A DNA stretch of 64,000 bases from Sphingorhabdus sp. EL138 (GCF_900258045.1 NZ_OGVD01000004.1:620001-684000), one strand, 5' to 3'; counted from the stretch's first letter, positions 17,383 through 30,271 are shown. Notes: generated from the letters alone by a model not told the origin. Made by a program: numbers and translations.

Positions 17383-18040
17383 CGAACAAAACCAGCAGGC
17401 TGCTGCATCTAATTCAGAAGAATTGCCCGCCGCTTCAGAGGCTGTCAGAGAGCGTTTGGAATCGCCCTTGGATAATGAGGGCCTCCCCGTCACCGGTGTC
17501 GAAGCGCTGGAGATCCAGCCTGTAGAAGGTGGCCACGAGAACCCTTCTGTCTTGGGTGTGTTTGACGCAACGGTATTTGTGTCACTATCAATGTTGGTTG
17601 TTGTTGCGCTGGTGCTTTGGAAGAAAGTGCCAGCTCTCATTGGCGCATCGTTGGACAAGAAAATCGCCGATATTCGCGAACAGCTCGATGAAGCCAAGAA
17701 GCTGCGTGAAGAATCCGAAAAGCTCCGTGCGAAATACGAGTCTCGTTTGCGGGCGGCCGATGACGAAGCAGCTGAAATTTTGGCACAAGCCGAAAGCGAA
17801 GCAGAACTGGTTGTCGCAGACGCGAAGAAAGCGACTACAGACCTGATTGCACGTCGGAAGAAGATGGCGGAAGACAAGATCGCTGCTGCAGAACGTTCGG
17901 CGATTGCCGACGTTCGTGCCAAGGCTGCTGGAGCGGCAACAATCGCAGCCCGGAACCTGATCGCTGCTAAACATGATGCGGCAGCAGACAAGTCAATGAT
18001 CGATAAAACGATCAGTGATCTCGGTACGAAACTCAACTAA
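17375..18040 (+). CDS. atpF: F0 ATP synthase subunit b with N-terminal extension
   Basis: 221 aa. The membrane helix sits at about residues 64-83 (TVFVSLSMLVVVALVLW), followed by a charged coiled coil (KKIADIREQLDEAKKLREES). About 60 acidic, disordered-looking residues precede the helix, making the protein longer than the usual b of about 160 residues. The overlap with b' supports coupled, equal synthesis. The alpha, beta, gamma, delta and epsilon F1 genes are not here, consistent with the separate F0 and F1 operons of alphaproteobacteria. Confidence 0.92.
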   Translation: MANEQNQQAAASNSEELPAASEAVRERLESPLDNEGLPVTGVEALEIQPVEGGHENPSVLGVFDATVFVSLSMLVVVALVLWKKVPALIGASLDKKIADIREQLDEAKKLREESEKLRAKYESRLRAADDEAAEILAQAESEAELVVADAKKATTDLIARRKKMAEDKIAAAERSAIADVRAKAAGAATIAARNLIAAKHDAAADKSMIDKTISDLGTKLN

Positions 18041-18105
18041 ACTAAGGTAATTTTGGTTTGGACTGGGTGCTGGTAATCATCAGCGCCAGCGCCTAGATAT
18101 ATTCT

Positions 18106-20022
18106 ATGTCCGGCCCGCAATCTCCCGACCGTTTTAACGAAGAAAAAGCCACCTACTCAGTGCGCGGTAACGAGACACCGGATCTCGAAACCGGCATGGA
18201 AGCCATACGTGAAACGCTGAATACATTGCCAACGCGGCCCGGTGTTTACCGGATGCAGGACAGTCGCGGCGACGTGCTGTATGTCGGCAAAGCGCGATCA
18301 CTGAAAAACCGGGTTGGTTCCTACGTCCAGATGAATCGCTTGCCGCATCGATTGTTACGGATGGTTGCGCAGACCCGGTCGATGACGATTGTGACGACGG
18401 GCAGTGAAGCCGAAGCGCTGCTTCTTGAAGCGCAGCTGATCAAGAAATTTCGACCAGCTTACAACGTTCTGTTGCGCGACGATAAGAGCTTTCCGTTCAT
18501 CCTGTTGCGCGAAGATCATGATTTTCCGCGTATCCAGAAACATCGCGGGGCACAGAAAACCAAGGGCAAGTATTTTGGTCCCTTTGCCAGTGCCGGTTCG
18601 GTAAACCAAACGCTGAACGCCCTGCAAAAGCTATTCCTGCTTCGATCCTGTACAGACAGCTTTTTCAACAACCGCTCGCGGCCCTGTTTGCTCTATCAGA
18701 TCAAGCGCTGTTCGGCGCCATGTGTCGATCGGATCACCAAGGAAGATTATGCCGAATTGGTTGAGGATTCTCGGAATTTTCTCTCTGGCAAATCGACTGA
18801 GGTGCAACAAAAGCTCGGCGCCCAGATGGAACAGGCCTCTGAGCAACTCGATTTCGAGATGGCGGCTCTATATCGTGACCGATTAAAGGCGCTCACCTTC
18901 ATTCAGGGCAATCAAGCGGTGAATGCAGCTGGTCTTCCAGATGCTGATATATTCGCGCTGGCGGCCAAAGGATCGACGGTTTGCATACAGGCTTTCTTCA
19001 TTCGTGGGGGTCAGAATTGGGGGCACCGCAGTTTCTTCCCGGCGCACACCAATAATGTTGAGATTGGGGAAGTTCTCTCCAGTTTTCTGATGCAATTTTA
19101 TGATCGTATGCCACCGCCGAAGCTCGTGTTGCTAGACCGGGATTTGCCCGATGAGGGGTTACTGGCAGAGGCTTTGGGAACACGAGCTGACTATAAAGTC
19201 AGCGTATCCCGACCCCAGCGCGGGGATCGTTTAAAGCTGCTCAAACAAGCAAGTCGCAATGCAGAAGAAGCGCTCGATCGGCGGCTTGCAGAATCATCGA
19301 CACAGGCGAAGATTATGCGCGAGATGGTCGATTTGCTTGAGCTTGATACAGTACCGGATCGCATCGAAATCTACGATAACAGTCATATTCAAGGCACGAA
19401 TATGGTCGGTGGCATGGTGGTCGCTGGCCCGGAAGGTTTTCGCAAGAGTGCCTATCGCAAGTTCAACATTAAAAACCCCGATACCAAACCAGGTGACGAT
19501 TTTGCGATGATGCGCGAAGTACTGGAGCGCCGCTTCGCTCGGGCACAGAAAGAGGATCCTGATCGCGAAAAGGGCGAATGGCCGGATCTCGTGCTGATCG
19601 ACGGCGGCAAGGGGCAGATGAGCGCTGCCAAGGATGCACTTGCAGAAATCGGTGTTGAAGACGTCAACATGATTGGCGTGTCCAAGGGACCGGATCGCAA
19701 CGCTGGGCGCGAAACGTTCCACTTCATGGATGGGCGCGAGTTGAACCTACCAATAAACAGCCCCGTTCTATTCTATCTTCAGCGGCTGCGGGATGAAGCA
19801 CATCGCTATGCGATCGGCGCCCATCGCCAGAAGCGCGCGAAGTCCATTGGCCATAGTTCTCTGGATGACGTTCCAGGTATTGGTCCTGCGCGAAAGCGCG
19901 CGATGTTGCTGCATTTCGGCACGGCACGAGCGGTGAAAAACGCGTCGCTGGAAGATCTGCAAGGCGCGCCTGGGGTTTCGGCGACTGTGGCGCAGAAAGT
20001 GTATGACTATTTCCATGGCTAG
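18106..20022 (+). CDS. uvrC: Excinuclease ABC subunit C
   Basis: 638 aa. Makes both incisions around bulky DNA lesions together with UvrB. Domains in order: GIY-YIG nuclease (about 40-120, GVYRMQDSRGDVLYVGKARSLKNRV in two pieces around the catalytic Tyr and Arg), a cysteine-bearing linker (LLYQIKRCSAPC), a UVR domain for UvrB contact (LDFEMAALYRDRLKAL), an RNase H-like 3' nuclease half (EIYDNSHIQGTN, LVLIDGGKGQ) and C-terminal helix-hairpin-helix (VPGIGPARKRAMLLHFG). No ribosome-binding site is evident at the chosen ATG. Confidence 0.96.
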   Translation: MSGPQSPDRFNEEKATYSVRGNETPDLETGMEAIRETLNTLPTRPGVYRMQDSRGDVLYVGKARSLKNRVGSYVQMNRLPHRLLRMVAQTRSMTIVTTGSEAEALLLEAQLIKKFRPAYNVLLRDDKSFPFILLREDHDFPRIQKHRGAQKTKGKYFGPFASAGSVNQTLNALQKLFLLRSCTDSFFNNRSRPCLLYQIKRCSAPCVDRITKEDYAELVEDSRNFLSGKSTEVQQKLGAQMEQASEQLDFEMAALYRDRLKALTFIQGNQAVNAAGLPDADIFALAAKGSTVCIQAFFIRGGQNWGHRSFFPAHTNNVEIGEVLSSFLMQFYDRMPPPKLVLLDRDLPDEGLLAEALGTRADYKVSVSRPQRGDRLKLLKQASRNAEEALDRRLAESSTQAKIMREMVDLLELDTVPDRIEIYDNSHIQGTNMVGGMVVAGPEGFRKSAYRKFNIKNPDTKPGDDFAMMREVLERRFARAQKEDPDREKGEWPDLVLIDGGKGQMSAAKDALAEIGVEDVNMIGVSKGPDRNAGRETFHFMDGRELNLPINSPVLFYLQRLRDEAHRYAIGAHRQKRAKSIGHSSLDDVPGIGPARKRAMLLHFGTARAVKNASLEDLQGAPGVSATVAQKVYDYFHG

Positions 20023-20749
20023 TCTGCGCACTTCTGCGATCATCTGTTCAGTCCGCCAGCATGGCGAGCATGGCGCGGTCGTGCGGTCTTTGACGCCCGA
20101 AAACGGCTTGATGGCGGGATATGTCAGGGGCGCGAGGTCGCGGACAATGCGGCCCATTCTCATTCCGTCGAACATCGTTCAGGCCGACTATCGTGCACGA
20201 ACAGAGGATCAACTGGCGTCGATGACTGCTGAACTGCAGCAAAGCCGTGGCGCTTATCTTGGTGAGCCGCTCGCTAGCGCTGCGCTCGAATGGGTTACGG
20301 CGTTAACAGCGGCAATCCTTCCTGAAGAGCATAGTTACCCGCAGCTGCACAGTGCGCTTTCAGCGTTGCTGGACGCTATATGCGGTGCGCCATCTGCTAA
20401 GGGATGGGTAGTAGCTCTTGTGCGTTATGAGTTACTTCTGCTGTCCGAACTGGGATTTGGGCTGTCACTGGAAAAATGTACCGTGACGGAGCGTACAGAT
20501 GACCTGGTGTTCATCAGTCCCAAAAGTGCGACGGCGGTTAGTCTGGGGGCGGGACAAGTTTACAAGGACAAGCTTCTGCCACTGCCCACTTTTTTGAAGG
20601 AACCCGCTACCCCGGACTGGAACGATATTTTTGACGGTTTGAAAGTCACAGGATTTTTCCTCAAGCGCCATTTTTTCGAGGATCGTCGCAATGACGTCAT
20701 GGCGTCCCGCACGGTTTTGGTGGATCGCTTAAAAAGGGTGGTTGCCTAA
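20003..20749 (+). CDS. recO: DNA repair protein RecO
   Basis: About 248 aa. Mediates RecA loading on SSB-coated DNA with RecR. The N-terminal OB-fold (AIICSVRQHGEHGAVVRSLT, then YVRGARS) and the helical C-terminal part (RYELLLLSELGFGLSLEKC) match the family. Two in-frame ATGs are possible, 20003 and 20015; both lie inside the end of uvrC (20 or 8 nt overlap), and the second starts at the more conserved MASLRTSAII. The family zinc-finger cysteines are reduced to one. Confidence 0.9.
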   Translation: MTISMASLRTSAIICSVRQHGEHGAVVRSLTPENGLMAGYVRGARSRTMRPILIPSNIVQADYRARTEDQLASMTAELQQSRGAYLGEPLASAALEWVTALTAAILPEEHSYPQLHSALSALLDAICGAPSAKGWVVALVRYELLLLSELGFGLSLEKCTVTERTDDLVFISPKSATAVSLGAGQVYKDKLLPLPTFLKEPATPDWNDIFDGLKVTGFFLKRHFFEDRRNDVMASRTVLVDRLKRVVA

Positions 20750-20796
20750 TCTCTTCAGGCGCGGCAGGGATGCGCGCAAAGAGTTGAGGAAAAAGC

Positions 20797-21846
20797 ATGC
20801 ATATTGCGGTACTCGCCGGCGACGGCATAGGTCAGGAAATCATGACGGAAGCCTTGCGCGTGTTAGAAGCGATGGGGCTGCCCGATCTGCAGCTGGATCA
20901 AGCCGATGTCGGCGGAGTGGCTTACAAAAACCACGGTCATCCATTGCCGCCGGCGACACTCGAATTGGTGATGGCCACCGATGCCGTCTTGTTCGGGGCT
21001 GTTGGTGATCCCGACTGTGACGATCTGGACCGTCACCTGCGTCCTGAGCAAGCGGTGCTGGGGTTGCGCAAGGAAATGCAGACATTTGCGAACCTGCGCC
21101 CGGCCAAGGCCTTTGCCGGTCTTGAAAACCTGTCAGCATTGAAACCGGATATTGCCGGCGCGATCGATCTGCTGATCTTGCGGGAATTGACCGGTGATAT
21201 TTACTTTGGTGAGAAGGGCCGGCGGACGACAGATGCCGGCTTGCGGGAAGGCTATGATATCATGGCCTATGACGAGGAAGAGATTAGCCGCATCGCTCAT
21301 GTCGCTTTCAAGGCGGCTCAAGGACGCCGCAAAAAACTATGCTCCGTAGACAAAGCCAACGTACTGCAAACATCGGTGCTCTGGCGCGAAGTTGTCAACG
21401 AAGTCAGTGCCGATTATCCCGATGTTGAACTTAGTCATATGTATGTCGACAATGCCGCAATGCAGCTTGTGCGAAATCCAGGGCAGTTTGATGTAATGCT
21501 CACAGGCAATATTTTTGGTGACATCCTGTCTGACCAGGCGAGTATGTGTGTCGGTTCGATCGGTCTGCTGGCATCAGCCTCCCTGGGTACTGGAACGAAA
21601 GGCCTTTATGAACCGATTCATGGCAGCGCGCCTGATATTGCGGGGCAGGGCTTTGCCAATCCCTCTGCCATGATATTGTCCGCTGCGATGATGCTGCGCC
21701 ACAGCTTCGGGATGGAGGAAGACGCGGTACGGATCGAGCAGGCTGTCGCTGACGTATTGCAGCAGGGAATATTGGGGCATGATCTGGGCGGCAGTGCTTC
21801 TACGAGGGAAATTGGCGATGCCGTCGTCGCGCAGCTTGCCAGTTAA
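20797..21846 (+). CDS. leuB: 3-isopropylmalate dehydrogenase
   Basis: 349 aa. Oxidises and decarboxylates 3-isopropylmalate to 2-oxoisocaproate with NAD+ in leucine synthesis. The N-terminal [10 protein letters not shown], substrate arginine region [27 protein letters not shown], the metal-binding [10 protein letters not shown] and the NAD-site [14 protein letters not shown] are all present. Conserved [11 protein letters not shown] order is intact. leuC and leuD are not in the window. Confidence 0.96.
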   Translation: MHIAVLAGDGIGQEIMTEALRVLEAMGLPDLQLDQADVGGVAYKNHGHPLPPATLELVMATDAVLFGAVGDPDCDDLDRHLRPEQAVLGLRKEMQTFANLRPAKAFAGLENLSALKPDIAGAIDLLILRELTGDIYFGEKGRRTTDAGLREGYDIMAYDEEEISRIAHVAFKAAQGRRKKLCSVDKANVLQTSVLWREVVNEVSADYPDVELSHMYVDNAAMQLVRNPGQFDVMLTGNIFGDILSDQASMCVGSIGLLASASLGTGTKGLYEPIHGSAPDIAGQGFANPSAMILSAAMMLRHSFGMEEDAVRIEQAVADVLQQGILGHDLGGSASTREIGDAVVAQLAS

Positions 21847-21870
21847 GCGTCAACAGGCTTAGGAAAAGAC

Positions 21871-23079
21871 ATGAAAAGAGATACCGGCCAAAATAGAGAG
21901 ATTACGAAGAACTGGCGCCCCGCGACCAAAGCCATCCGCAGCGGCACCATGCGCAGCGAATTTGGGGAGACGTCGGAGGCGATGTTCCTGACCTCTGGCT
22001 ATACTTATGATTGTGCCGAAGACGCCGCTGCACGGTTCAACGGTGAACAATCAGGCATGACCTACAGCCGCCTGCAAAACCCGACTGTGCAGATGTTGGA
22101 AGAACGCATCGCATTGATGGAAGGCGCAGAGGCCTGTCGGGCCACGGCTTCTGGCATGGCGGCAATGACGGCCGCCTTGCTATGTCAGTTACAGGCTGGC
22201 GATCATGTAGTGGCCAGTCGCGCGCTTTTTGGTTCCTGTCGCTGGTTAACGGACTCGCTACTTCCGAAATTCGGTATCGACACCACCGTCATCGATGGCC
22301 GCGAAATCGAAAATTGGGAAAAGGCGATCACGCCCAAGACCAAGGTTTTCTTCTTTGAGACGCCAGCCAATCCGACCATGGATGTTATTGATTTACGGAC
22401 AGTCTGTGATTTGGCGCGCGCCAAAGGCATTACCAGCGTTGTCGACAATGCTTTTGCCACCAATGTGCTGCAACGACCGATGGAATTCGGCGCTGACGTT
22501 GTTGCCTATAGCGCCACCAAGATGATGGATGGGCAGGGGCGTGTGCTGGCCGGTGCGATATGTGGCAGCGAAGAGTTTATCGAGGAAACCTTGCTCGCGT
22601 TTACCCGAAATACGGGCCCCACACTCAGTGCCTTCAATGCCTGGGTCGTGCTGAAGGGACTCGAGACGCTCGACTTGAGGATTCGCAAACAAAGCAATAA
22701 CGCCATTGAGGTGGGCAAGTTTTTGGAGCAGCGGATAGAGAAAATATTGCATCCCGGTCTGCCCAGCCACCCGCAGCATAATCTGGCGATGAGCCAGATG
22801 GAAGCGACAGGACCGATCTTCTCGCTGTACGTGGGTGGTGGTCGAAAACAGGCCCATGGGCTTCTTAATGCATTGAATTTGATAGATATTTCGAACAATA
22901 TTGGGGACAGTCGATCGCTAATGTGTCACCCGGCATCCACCACCCATCATGGCTTGGGTGAAGACGCGAGATTGGAAATCGGGATTAGCGAAGACATGCT
23001 GCGGATCAATGTCGGTCTGGAAGATCCCGCCGATTTGGTTGAAGATTTGGATCAGGCCCTTTCGTCTATTGGTCTTTGA
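21871..23079 (+). CDS. metZ: O-succinylhomoserine sulfhydrylase
   Basis: 402 aa PLP enzyme of the Cys/Met metabolism family. MetZ forms homocysteine directly from O-succinylhomoserine and sulfide. The PLP lysine lies in YSATKMMDGQGRVLAG; the N-terminal SEAMFLTSGYTYDCAEDAAARF and the GQVGL-type tail ASTTHHGLGEDARLEIGIS are characteristic of MetZ rather than MetB or MetC. 24 nt after leuB. Confidence 0.93.
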   Translation: MKRDTGQNREITKNWRPATKAIRSGTMRSEFGETSEAMFLTSGYTYDCAEDAAARFNGEQSGMTYSRLQNPTVQMLEERIALMEGAEACRATASGMAAMTAALLCQLQAGDHVVASRALFGSCRWLTDSLLPKFGIDTTVIDGREIENWEKAITPKTKVFFFETPANPTMDVIDLRTVCDLARAKGITSVVDNAFATNVLQRPMEFGADVVAYSATKMMDGQGRVLAGAICGSEEFIEETLLAFTRNTGPTLSAFNAWVVLKGLETLDLRIRKQSNNAIEVGKFLEQRIEKILHPGLPSHPQHNLAMSQMEATGPIFSLYVGGGRKQAHGLLNALNLIDISNNIGDSRSLMCHPASTTHHGLGEDARLEIGISEDMLRINVGLEDPADLVEDLDQALSSIGL

Positions 23080-23094
23080 CGCTATTGTAAGAAG

Positions 23095-23496
23095 ATGATG
23101 CAGGCGTTCTTCCCATTTTCAGAAACTACCGACGGTGTGACCGTTCGGGTGTCGGTGACATTTTTACCGGAACAATCGGACATTGACGGTTTGCGCTGGT
23201 TCTGGGCCTATCATATTCGCATAGAGAATGAACGCGATAGCGCGGTTCAATTGATGACCAGACATTGGCGAATTTCCGATGCCCGGGGTGCCCTGCACCG
23301 GGTCGATGGCGATGGTGTTATTGGCGAGCAGCCGATTATCCAGCCCGGCAAGTCGCACGATTATGTATCAGGTTGTCCGCTCAACACGCCAAGCGGCGCG
23401 ATGGCGGGACACTTCATGTTCGTAGGAGAAGAACCAGAAGCTTTTGAAGTTCGCATTCCTCATTTCCCTCTTACTGCACCTACTGTAGAGCAATGA
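23095..23496 (+). CDS. apaG: ApaG (Co2+/Mg2+ efflux-linked FN3-fold protein)
   Basis: 133 aa single fibronectin-III-like domain. Family features include WAYHIRIENE, LMTRHWRISDARG, VDGDGVIGEQP and the tail GAMAGHFMFVGEE. The molecular function is not settled; family names link it to cobalt/magnesium resistance and Ap4A-related apaH. Starts at ATG 23095 (or the next codon, also ATG). Its stop overlaps the LysR gene by 4 nt. Confidence 0.93.
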   Translation: MMQAFFPFSETTDGVTVRVSVTFLPEQSDIDGLRWFWAYHIRIENERDSAVQLMTRHWRISDARGALHRVDGDGVIGEQPIIQPGKSHDYVSGCPLNTPSGAMAGHFMFVGEEPEAFEVRIPHFPLTAPTVEQ

Positions 23497-24287
23497 AGCG
23501 TACGCATTTGCCGCTCAACGGGCTTCGCGTGCTCGATGCCGCAGCTCGGCATCTCAGCTTTACACGGGCAGCCGACGAATTGGCAGTCACACCTGCCGCT
23601 GTCGGGCAACAAATCAGGGCGCTTGAGGATATGCTTGGGGTTGTCATGTTTCGGCGCACTCCAAAGGGGTTGGAACTGACAGATGAAGCTGCCGCCGGTC
23701 TGGATGCGCTGCGATCCGGTTTTCTGGAATTTGAAGATGCCGTGCGGGCTATGCAGGCCGGTCAATCTTCCCATAAGCTAACTATTGCTGCTCCACGTGA
23801 TTTGACCGCTAAGTGGTTGAATGAACGGCTTGCAAGCTTTTCACAGGATAACAAAGATGTCAGCTTCGCACTGGTTGCATCAGAAGGCGGCGCGGATTTT
23901 ACCGAAGCCAATCTGGATGTGGCGATCGGATTGACAGATGGTCCAGGTGATAACGAGGGTGTTATCATCGGCGACACGATGTTTGTCAAAGTGGCTGCTC
24001 CCGGCGGGAAGGCTGGCCAGAAAATTGACTGGCCCGGCTGCCCTATCTCGGAAGGTGAAGAAACCTTGATGCGCGTGGCAGATGGTGGTTTGGCAATAGA
24101 GGCCGCTGCCAACGGATTTGGCCACGCCTGGGTCCCCAAGATGCTGGTGCAACAGGATATTGCGGCGGGACGGGTAGAAGTTATCGGAGAGGACAGCAAA
24201 TCCTCTCGCGGCTATTGGCTGGTGGCCCCGCTTCCCCAATGGCGGCAGAAAAAGGTCAAGGCACTGGTCGCTGCGCTAACAGCATGA
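23493..24287 (+). CDS. LysR-family transcriptional regulator (GcvA-like)
   Basis: 264 aa. N-terminal winged helix-turn-helix (residues 1-62) with the LysR core LSFTRAADELAVTPAAVGQQ and LGVVMFRR; then a shortened effector domain. The LSFTRAADEL signature and the C-terminal GYWLVAPL resemble the GcvA group. It is about 30-40 residues shorter than most LysR proteins. It is sandwiched by 4-nt overlaps between apaG and a GNAT gene, so it is probably not divergently auto-regulated in the classical way. Target unknown. Confidence 0.88.
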   Translation: MKRTHLPLNGLRVLDAAARHLSFTRAADELAVTPAAVGQQIRALEDMLGVVMFRRTPKGLELTDEAAAGLDALRSGFLEFEDAVRAMQAGQSSHKLTIAAPRDLTAKWLNERLASFSQDNKDVSFALVASEGGADFTEANLDVAIGLTDGPGDNEGVIIGDTMFVKVAAPGGKAGQKIDWPGCPISEGEETLMRVADGGLAIEAAANGFGHAWVPKMLVQQDIAAGRVEVIGEDSKSSRGYWLVAPLPQWRQKKVKALVAALTA

Positions 24288-24828
24288 CCTTCCCTACTTT
24301 GCCGACGGAGCGGCTGCGTTTGCGTCCTTTGCGTGTCGATGATGCTGAGGTCCTTCATCCCGTTTTTGCGGATGAAGAACTGATGCGCTGGTGGTCTAGC
24401 GGACCGCATGAAACAGTCGCGGAAACGCGGGACTATGTGGCCCAGAATTGCGAAGGCACGCGCTGGCGAACTTGGGCGATCACTACAGTCCAAGACGATA
24501 CGGCGCTGGGTTGGGTTGTCCTTGTAAGATCGGAAGACCGACCGAATGTTAGAGAAATTGGTTATATTCTGAACCGTTCTGCTTGGGGAACGGGAATAGC
24601 GCGAGAAGCTGTTAACAGGGTAATCCAATATGGCTTTGAAGAACTTGGCCTCCGACGTATCTGCGCCGATGTCGATCCTGACAATCTGCCTTCAATCAAA
24701 CTGCTGAAGGCTCTGGGCTTTCAAAAGGAAGCTCATTTGCGGCAGGAATGGGAAACGCATATCGGCATCCGAGACAGTTTGATTTTTGGATTGCTGCGTG
24801 ATGATTGGCTAAACGTCGATCCGAAAAT

Positions 24829-24832
<4 letters not shown>
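24284..24832 (+). CDS. GNAT-family N-acetyltransferase (RimJ/RimL-like)
   Basis: 182 aa from ATG 24284, which overlaps the LysR stop (ATGA). Family features: N-terminal TERLRLRPLRVDDAE, the acetyl-CoA loop region AWGTGIAREAVNRVI and the C-terminal DPDNLPSIKLLKALGF followed by FGLLRDDW. These proteins acetylate ribosomal proteins, amino groups of antibiotics or small molecules; the substrate here is unknown. Its stop overlaps the stop of the convergent serine hydrolase gene. Confidence 0.9.
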
Positions 24833-28150
<3,318 letters not shown>

Positions 28151-28157
28151 TCAGACT

Positions 28158-28184
28158 GGCAAGAGGCTTGTTGAGCCTCTTGCC
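28158..28184 (-). terminator. Perfect 11-bp hairpin between gcrA and parE (weak terminator candidate)
   Basis: Arms 28158-28168 and 28174-28184 are perfectly complementary, with a 5-nt loop. It lies after the gcrA stop and before the parE start on the minus strand. No U tract follows in the minus direction, so termination would be partial or factor-dependent; it could also be an mRNA-stability element in the parE leader. Confidence 0.5.
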
Positions 28185-28218
28185 AAATGGTCTGTAAAAT
28201 AACGTCTTATTGCCTGAT

Positions 28219-28893
28219 TCAGCGAACTCTGGGGCCACCAAAGGGCAGTGGCGGCGGTGCACGCCGTGCGCCGCGTGGCAACTGTGCCTGAAATGCTCTG
28301 CCGCAATGCTCCACACAATATGGGAAGCCCGGATTGACCTCTTCACCGCAGAAATGAAAGTCCGGTTCACCAGGATGGTTCATCGGCCAGCGGCAAATTT
28401 TATCGTTCAAGTCCAACAGACTGGTTTTGTCAGCAATCTCCTCACTGGGTTTGGCAGGAACCAGACGCCGCGGCGGTGCGGGTGGAATGGGTGCCTGCTG
28501 ATCACCAGGGCCCTGACGCAAAAAGCCGCCAGGTCCAACGGAAACGATTTTGGGTCCGTCAGGCTTCGGCATTTTGGATTGTTGCGCAGCATGTGTGCGA
28601 GCAGCGGGCGTTGGTGGCGGCATCGCGCGGCGAGCGACATGTTCTTCTTTCTGCTTGGGTTTCTTTGTCGCTTTGACCGCTGCCTTTTTCGGCTTGGGCG
28701 CCGGTTTATCGCCCTTTGCCGTCTTCGCTTTGGCTTTTACTGGTGATGGGCGGGATTTCAGGCCGAGGCGATGCGCCTTGCCGATTACTGCATTCCTGCT
28801 AACGCCGCCCAATTCTTCGGCGATCTGGCTCGCTGTCAGGCCTTTTTCCCACATTTGTTTCAAATGATCGATACGTTCGTCGGTCCAAGCCAT
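28219..28893 (-). CDS. gcrA: GcrA-family cell-cycle regulator
   Basis: 224 aa. N-terminal helix-turn-helix (residues 1-45, WTDERIDHLKQMWEKGLTAS then GVSRNAVIGKAHRLGL) identical in type to Caulobacter GcrA, which binds sigma70 and methylated GANTC promoters. A long basic Lys/Ala/Pro linker follows, then the conserved C-terminal domain with CRWPMNHPGEPDFHFCG and GFPYCVEHC that contacts RNA polymerase. Being next to parE fits a cell-cycle role. Confidence 0.95.
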   Translation of the reverse strand: MAWTDERIDHLKQMWEKGLTASQIAEELGGVSRNAVIGKAHRLGLKSRPSPVKAKAKTAKGDKPAPKPKKAAVKATKKPKQKEEHVARRAMPPPTPAARTHAAQQSKMPKPDGPKIVSVGPGGFLRQGPGDQQAPIPPAPPRRLVPAKPSEEIADKTSLLDLNDKICRWPMNHPGEPDFHFCGEEVNPGFPYCVEHCGRAFQAQLPRGARRAPPPLPFGGPRVR

Positions 28894-29019
28894 GCAAAAT
28901 CCTAATCTGTTCCACTACTGCGCCCAATATAAGTCTTGTCGCCGCATATTCAATCATACGCGAATGGCCAAGATAATATGGGTTGTGATTGCTGCCCGGA
29001 GCAGATAGGCGAAAAGCCT

Positions 29020-29877
29020 ATGTTAGACCAGCCTAAAAATAACAATTCTGACCAATCCGAGTTTATTCCACAAACTTATGCCGAGCCCGGTGTGCCGGCC
29101 ATACGTGGCGTCAACTGGGGAGGTTTCCTGGCGCTTTACTGGAAGGAAGTACGCCGCTTTTTTAAGGTACAGCTTCAAACTGTCTGGGCGCCGTCGATTA
29201 CTACCTTGCTATTTTTAGTGATTTTTACCGTAGCATTGGGCAGGGGCGATCGCACTGTCCTGGGGGTACCGTTTGCTGATTTCATTGCACCGGGCCTGAT
29301 CTGCATGGGGATGATTCAGAACGCCTTCGCTAACAGCAGTTTTTCGCTTTTGGTCGGGAAAATTCAAGGTACAATTGTAGATTATCTTATGCCGCCATTG
29401 TCTGTCGGCGAATTGCTCGCAGGCCTCGTCGGAGCTGCAATAACCCGGGCAGCACTGGTTGGGTTCGCTGTCTGGCTGGCCATGGCACTTTGGCCGGGCG
29501 TTAATGTCAGCGTAAATCATTGGTGGGCCGTGCTCTGGTTCGGTTTTATGGGCTCAGCAATGCTAGCGCTGCTTGGTGTTCTCACATCGATTTGGGCGGA
29601 AAAATTCGATCATGCGGCGGCTGTGACCAATTTTGTTGTGGCTCCCGCAGCCTTACTATCAGGGACATTCTATTCGATTGACAGGCTGGCCCCCACATTT
29701 CAGGCAGTCAGTCACTTCAATCCGTTTTTCTACGCGATTTCCGGTTTTCGCTATGGATTTCTGGGTGCAGCCGATTCTCCGATAATTGTCGGTTCTTTTG
29801 TTCTGTTGGGGATTAATGTCGGGCTGACCGCACTTTGCTACGTTCTGCTCTCAAAAGGCTGGAAGATTAAATCCTAG
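29020..29877 (+). CDS. ABC-2 type transporter permease
   Basis: 285 aa from ATG 29020 (in-frame ATG 28978 and TTG 28936 are less likely; an AGGCGA box is 7 nt before 29020). Six hydrophobic segments in the ABC2_membrane pattern: a cytoplasmic start WKEVRRFFKVQLQTVW, helices, the conserved amphipathic LMPPLSVGEL loop and NFVVAPAALLSGTFYSIDRL. Members export polysaccharides, drugs or lipids. No ATPase gene is adjacent, so the partner must be elsewhere. Confidence 0.88.
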   Translation: MLDQPKNNNSDQSEFIPQTYAEPGVPAIRGVNWGGFLALYWKEVRRFFKVQLQTVWAPSITTLLFLVIFTVALGRGDRTVLGVPFADFIAPGLICMGMIQNAFANSSFSLLVGKIQGTIVDYLMPPLSVGELLAGLVGAAITRAALVGFAVWLAMALWPGVNVSVNHWWAVLWFGFMGSAMLALLGVLTSIWAEKFDHAAAVTNFVVAPAALLSGTFYSIDRLAPTFQAVSHFNPFFYAISGFRYGFLGAADSPIIVGSFVLLGINVGLTALCYVLLSKGWKIKS

Positions 29878-29890
29878 TGGCTCGACAGCG

Positions 29891-30271
29891 TTAGTGCCGG
29901 TGAATCCGGTGTAGCTTGTACTTGCCATCATCTTCGGCTTTGAACATCCTTCCGACTTCGGGATGCATAACGGGCTCCCCGCTATCGTCTTCGAGCAGAT
30001 TTTGTTGACTGACATAGGCTACATAACTGCTATCCGCGTTTTCGGCCAGAAGATGGTAAAAAGGTTGATCCTTTGACGGCTGCAGATCTTTGGGAATAGC
30101 ATCATACCATTCATCGCTGTTAGCGAAGACCGGATCAATGTCATAAATCACGCCGCGAAAATCAAACAAGCGATGCTTTACCACGTCACCTATCGTGAAA
30201 TTCGCATTTAACACGGGTGGTGTGCCTTTTGGCAGCGGATTGGTGGACGCAAGATATTTGGTTTGAGCCAT
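29891..30271 (-). CDS. hspQ: Heat-shock protein HspQ (hemimethylated-DNA-binding YccV family)
   Basis: 126 aa. The conserved core reads IGDVVKHRLFDFRGVIYDID, DEWYDAIP, QPFYHLLAE and YVSQQNLLEDDSGEP, which is the HspQ/YccV domain. In E. coli it is a specificity factor for Lon; an older name refers to binding hemimethylated DNA. A short tail of about 15 residues rich in His and Lys follows. Convergent with the ABC-2 permease gene, 13 nt apart. Confidence 0.92.
   Translation of the reverse strand: MAQTKYLASTNPLPKGTPPVLNANFTIGDVVKHRLFDFRGVIYDIDPVFANSDEWYDAIPKDLQPSKDQPFYHLLAENADSSYVAYVSQQNLLEDDSGEPVMHPEVGRMFKAEDDGKYKLHRIHRH

Noticed and set aside
28978-29019. Cys-rich N-terminal extension of the ABC-2 permease
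   Set aside because: It arises only from the upstream ATG at 28978; the ATG at 29020 has the better spaced ribosome-binding site and begins the family-like sequence.
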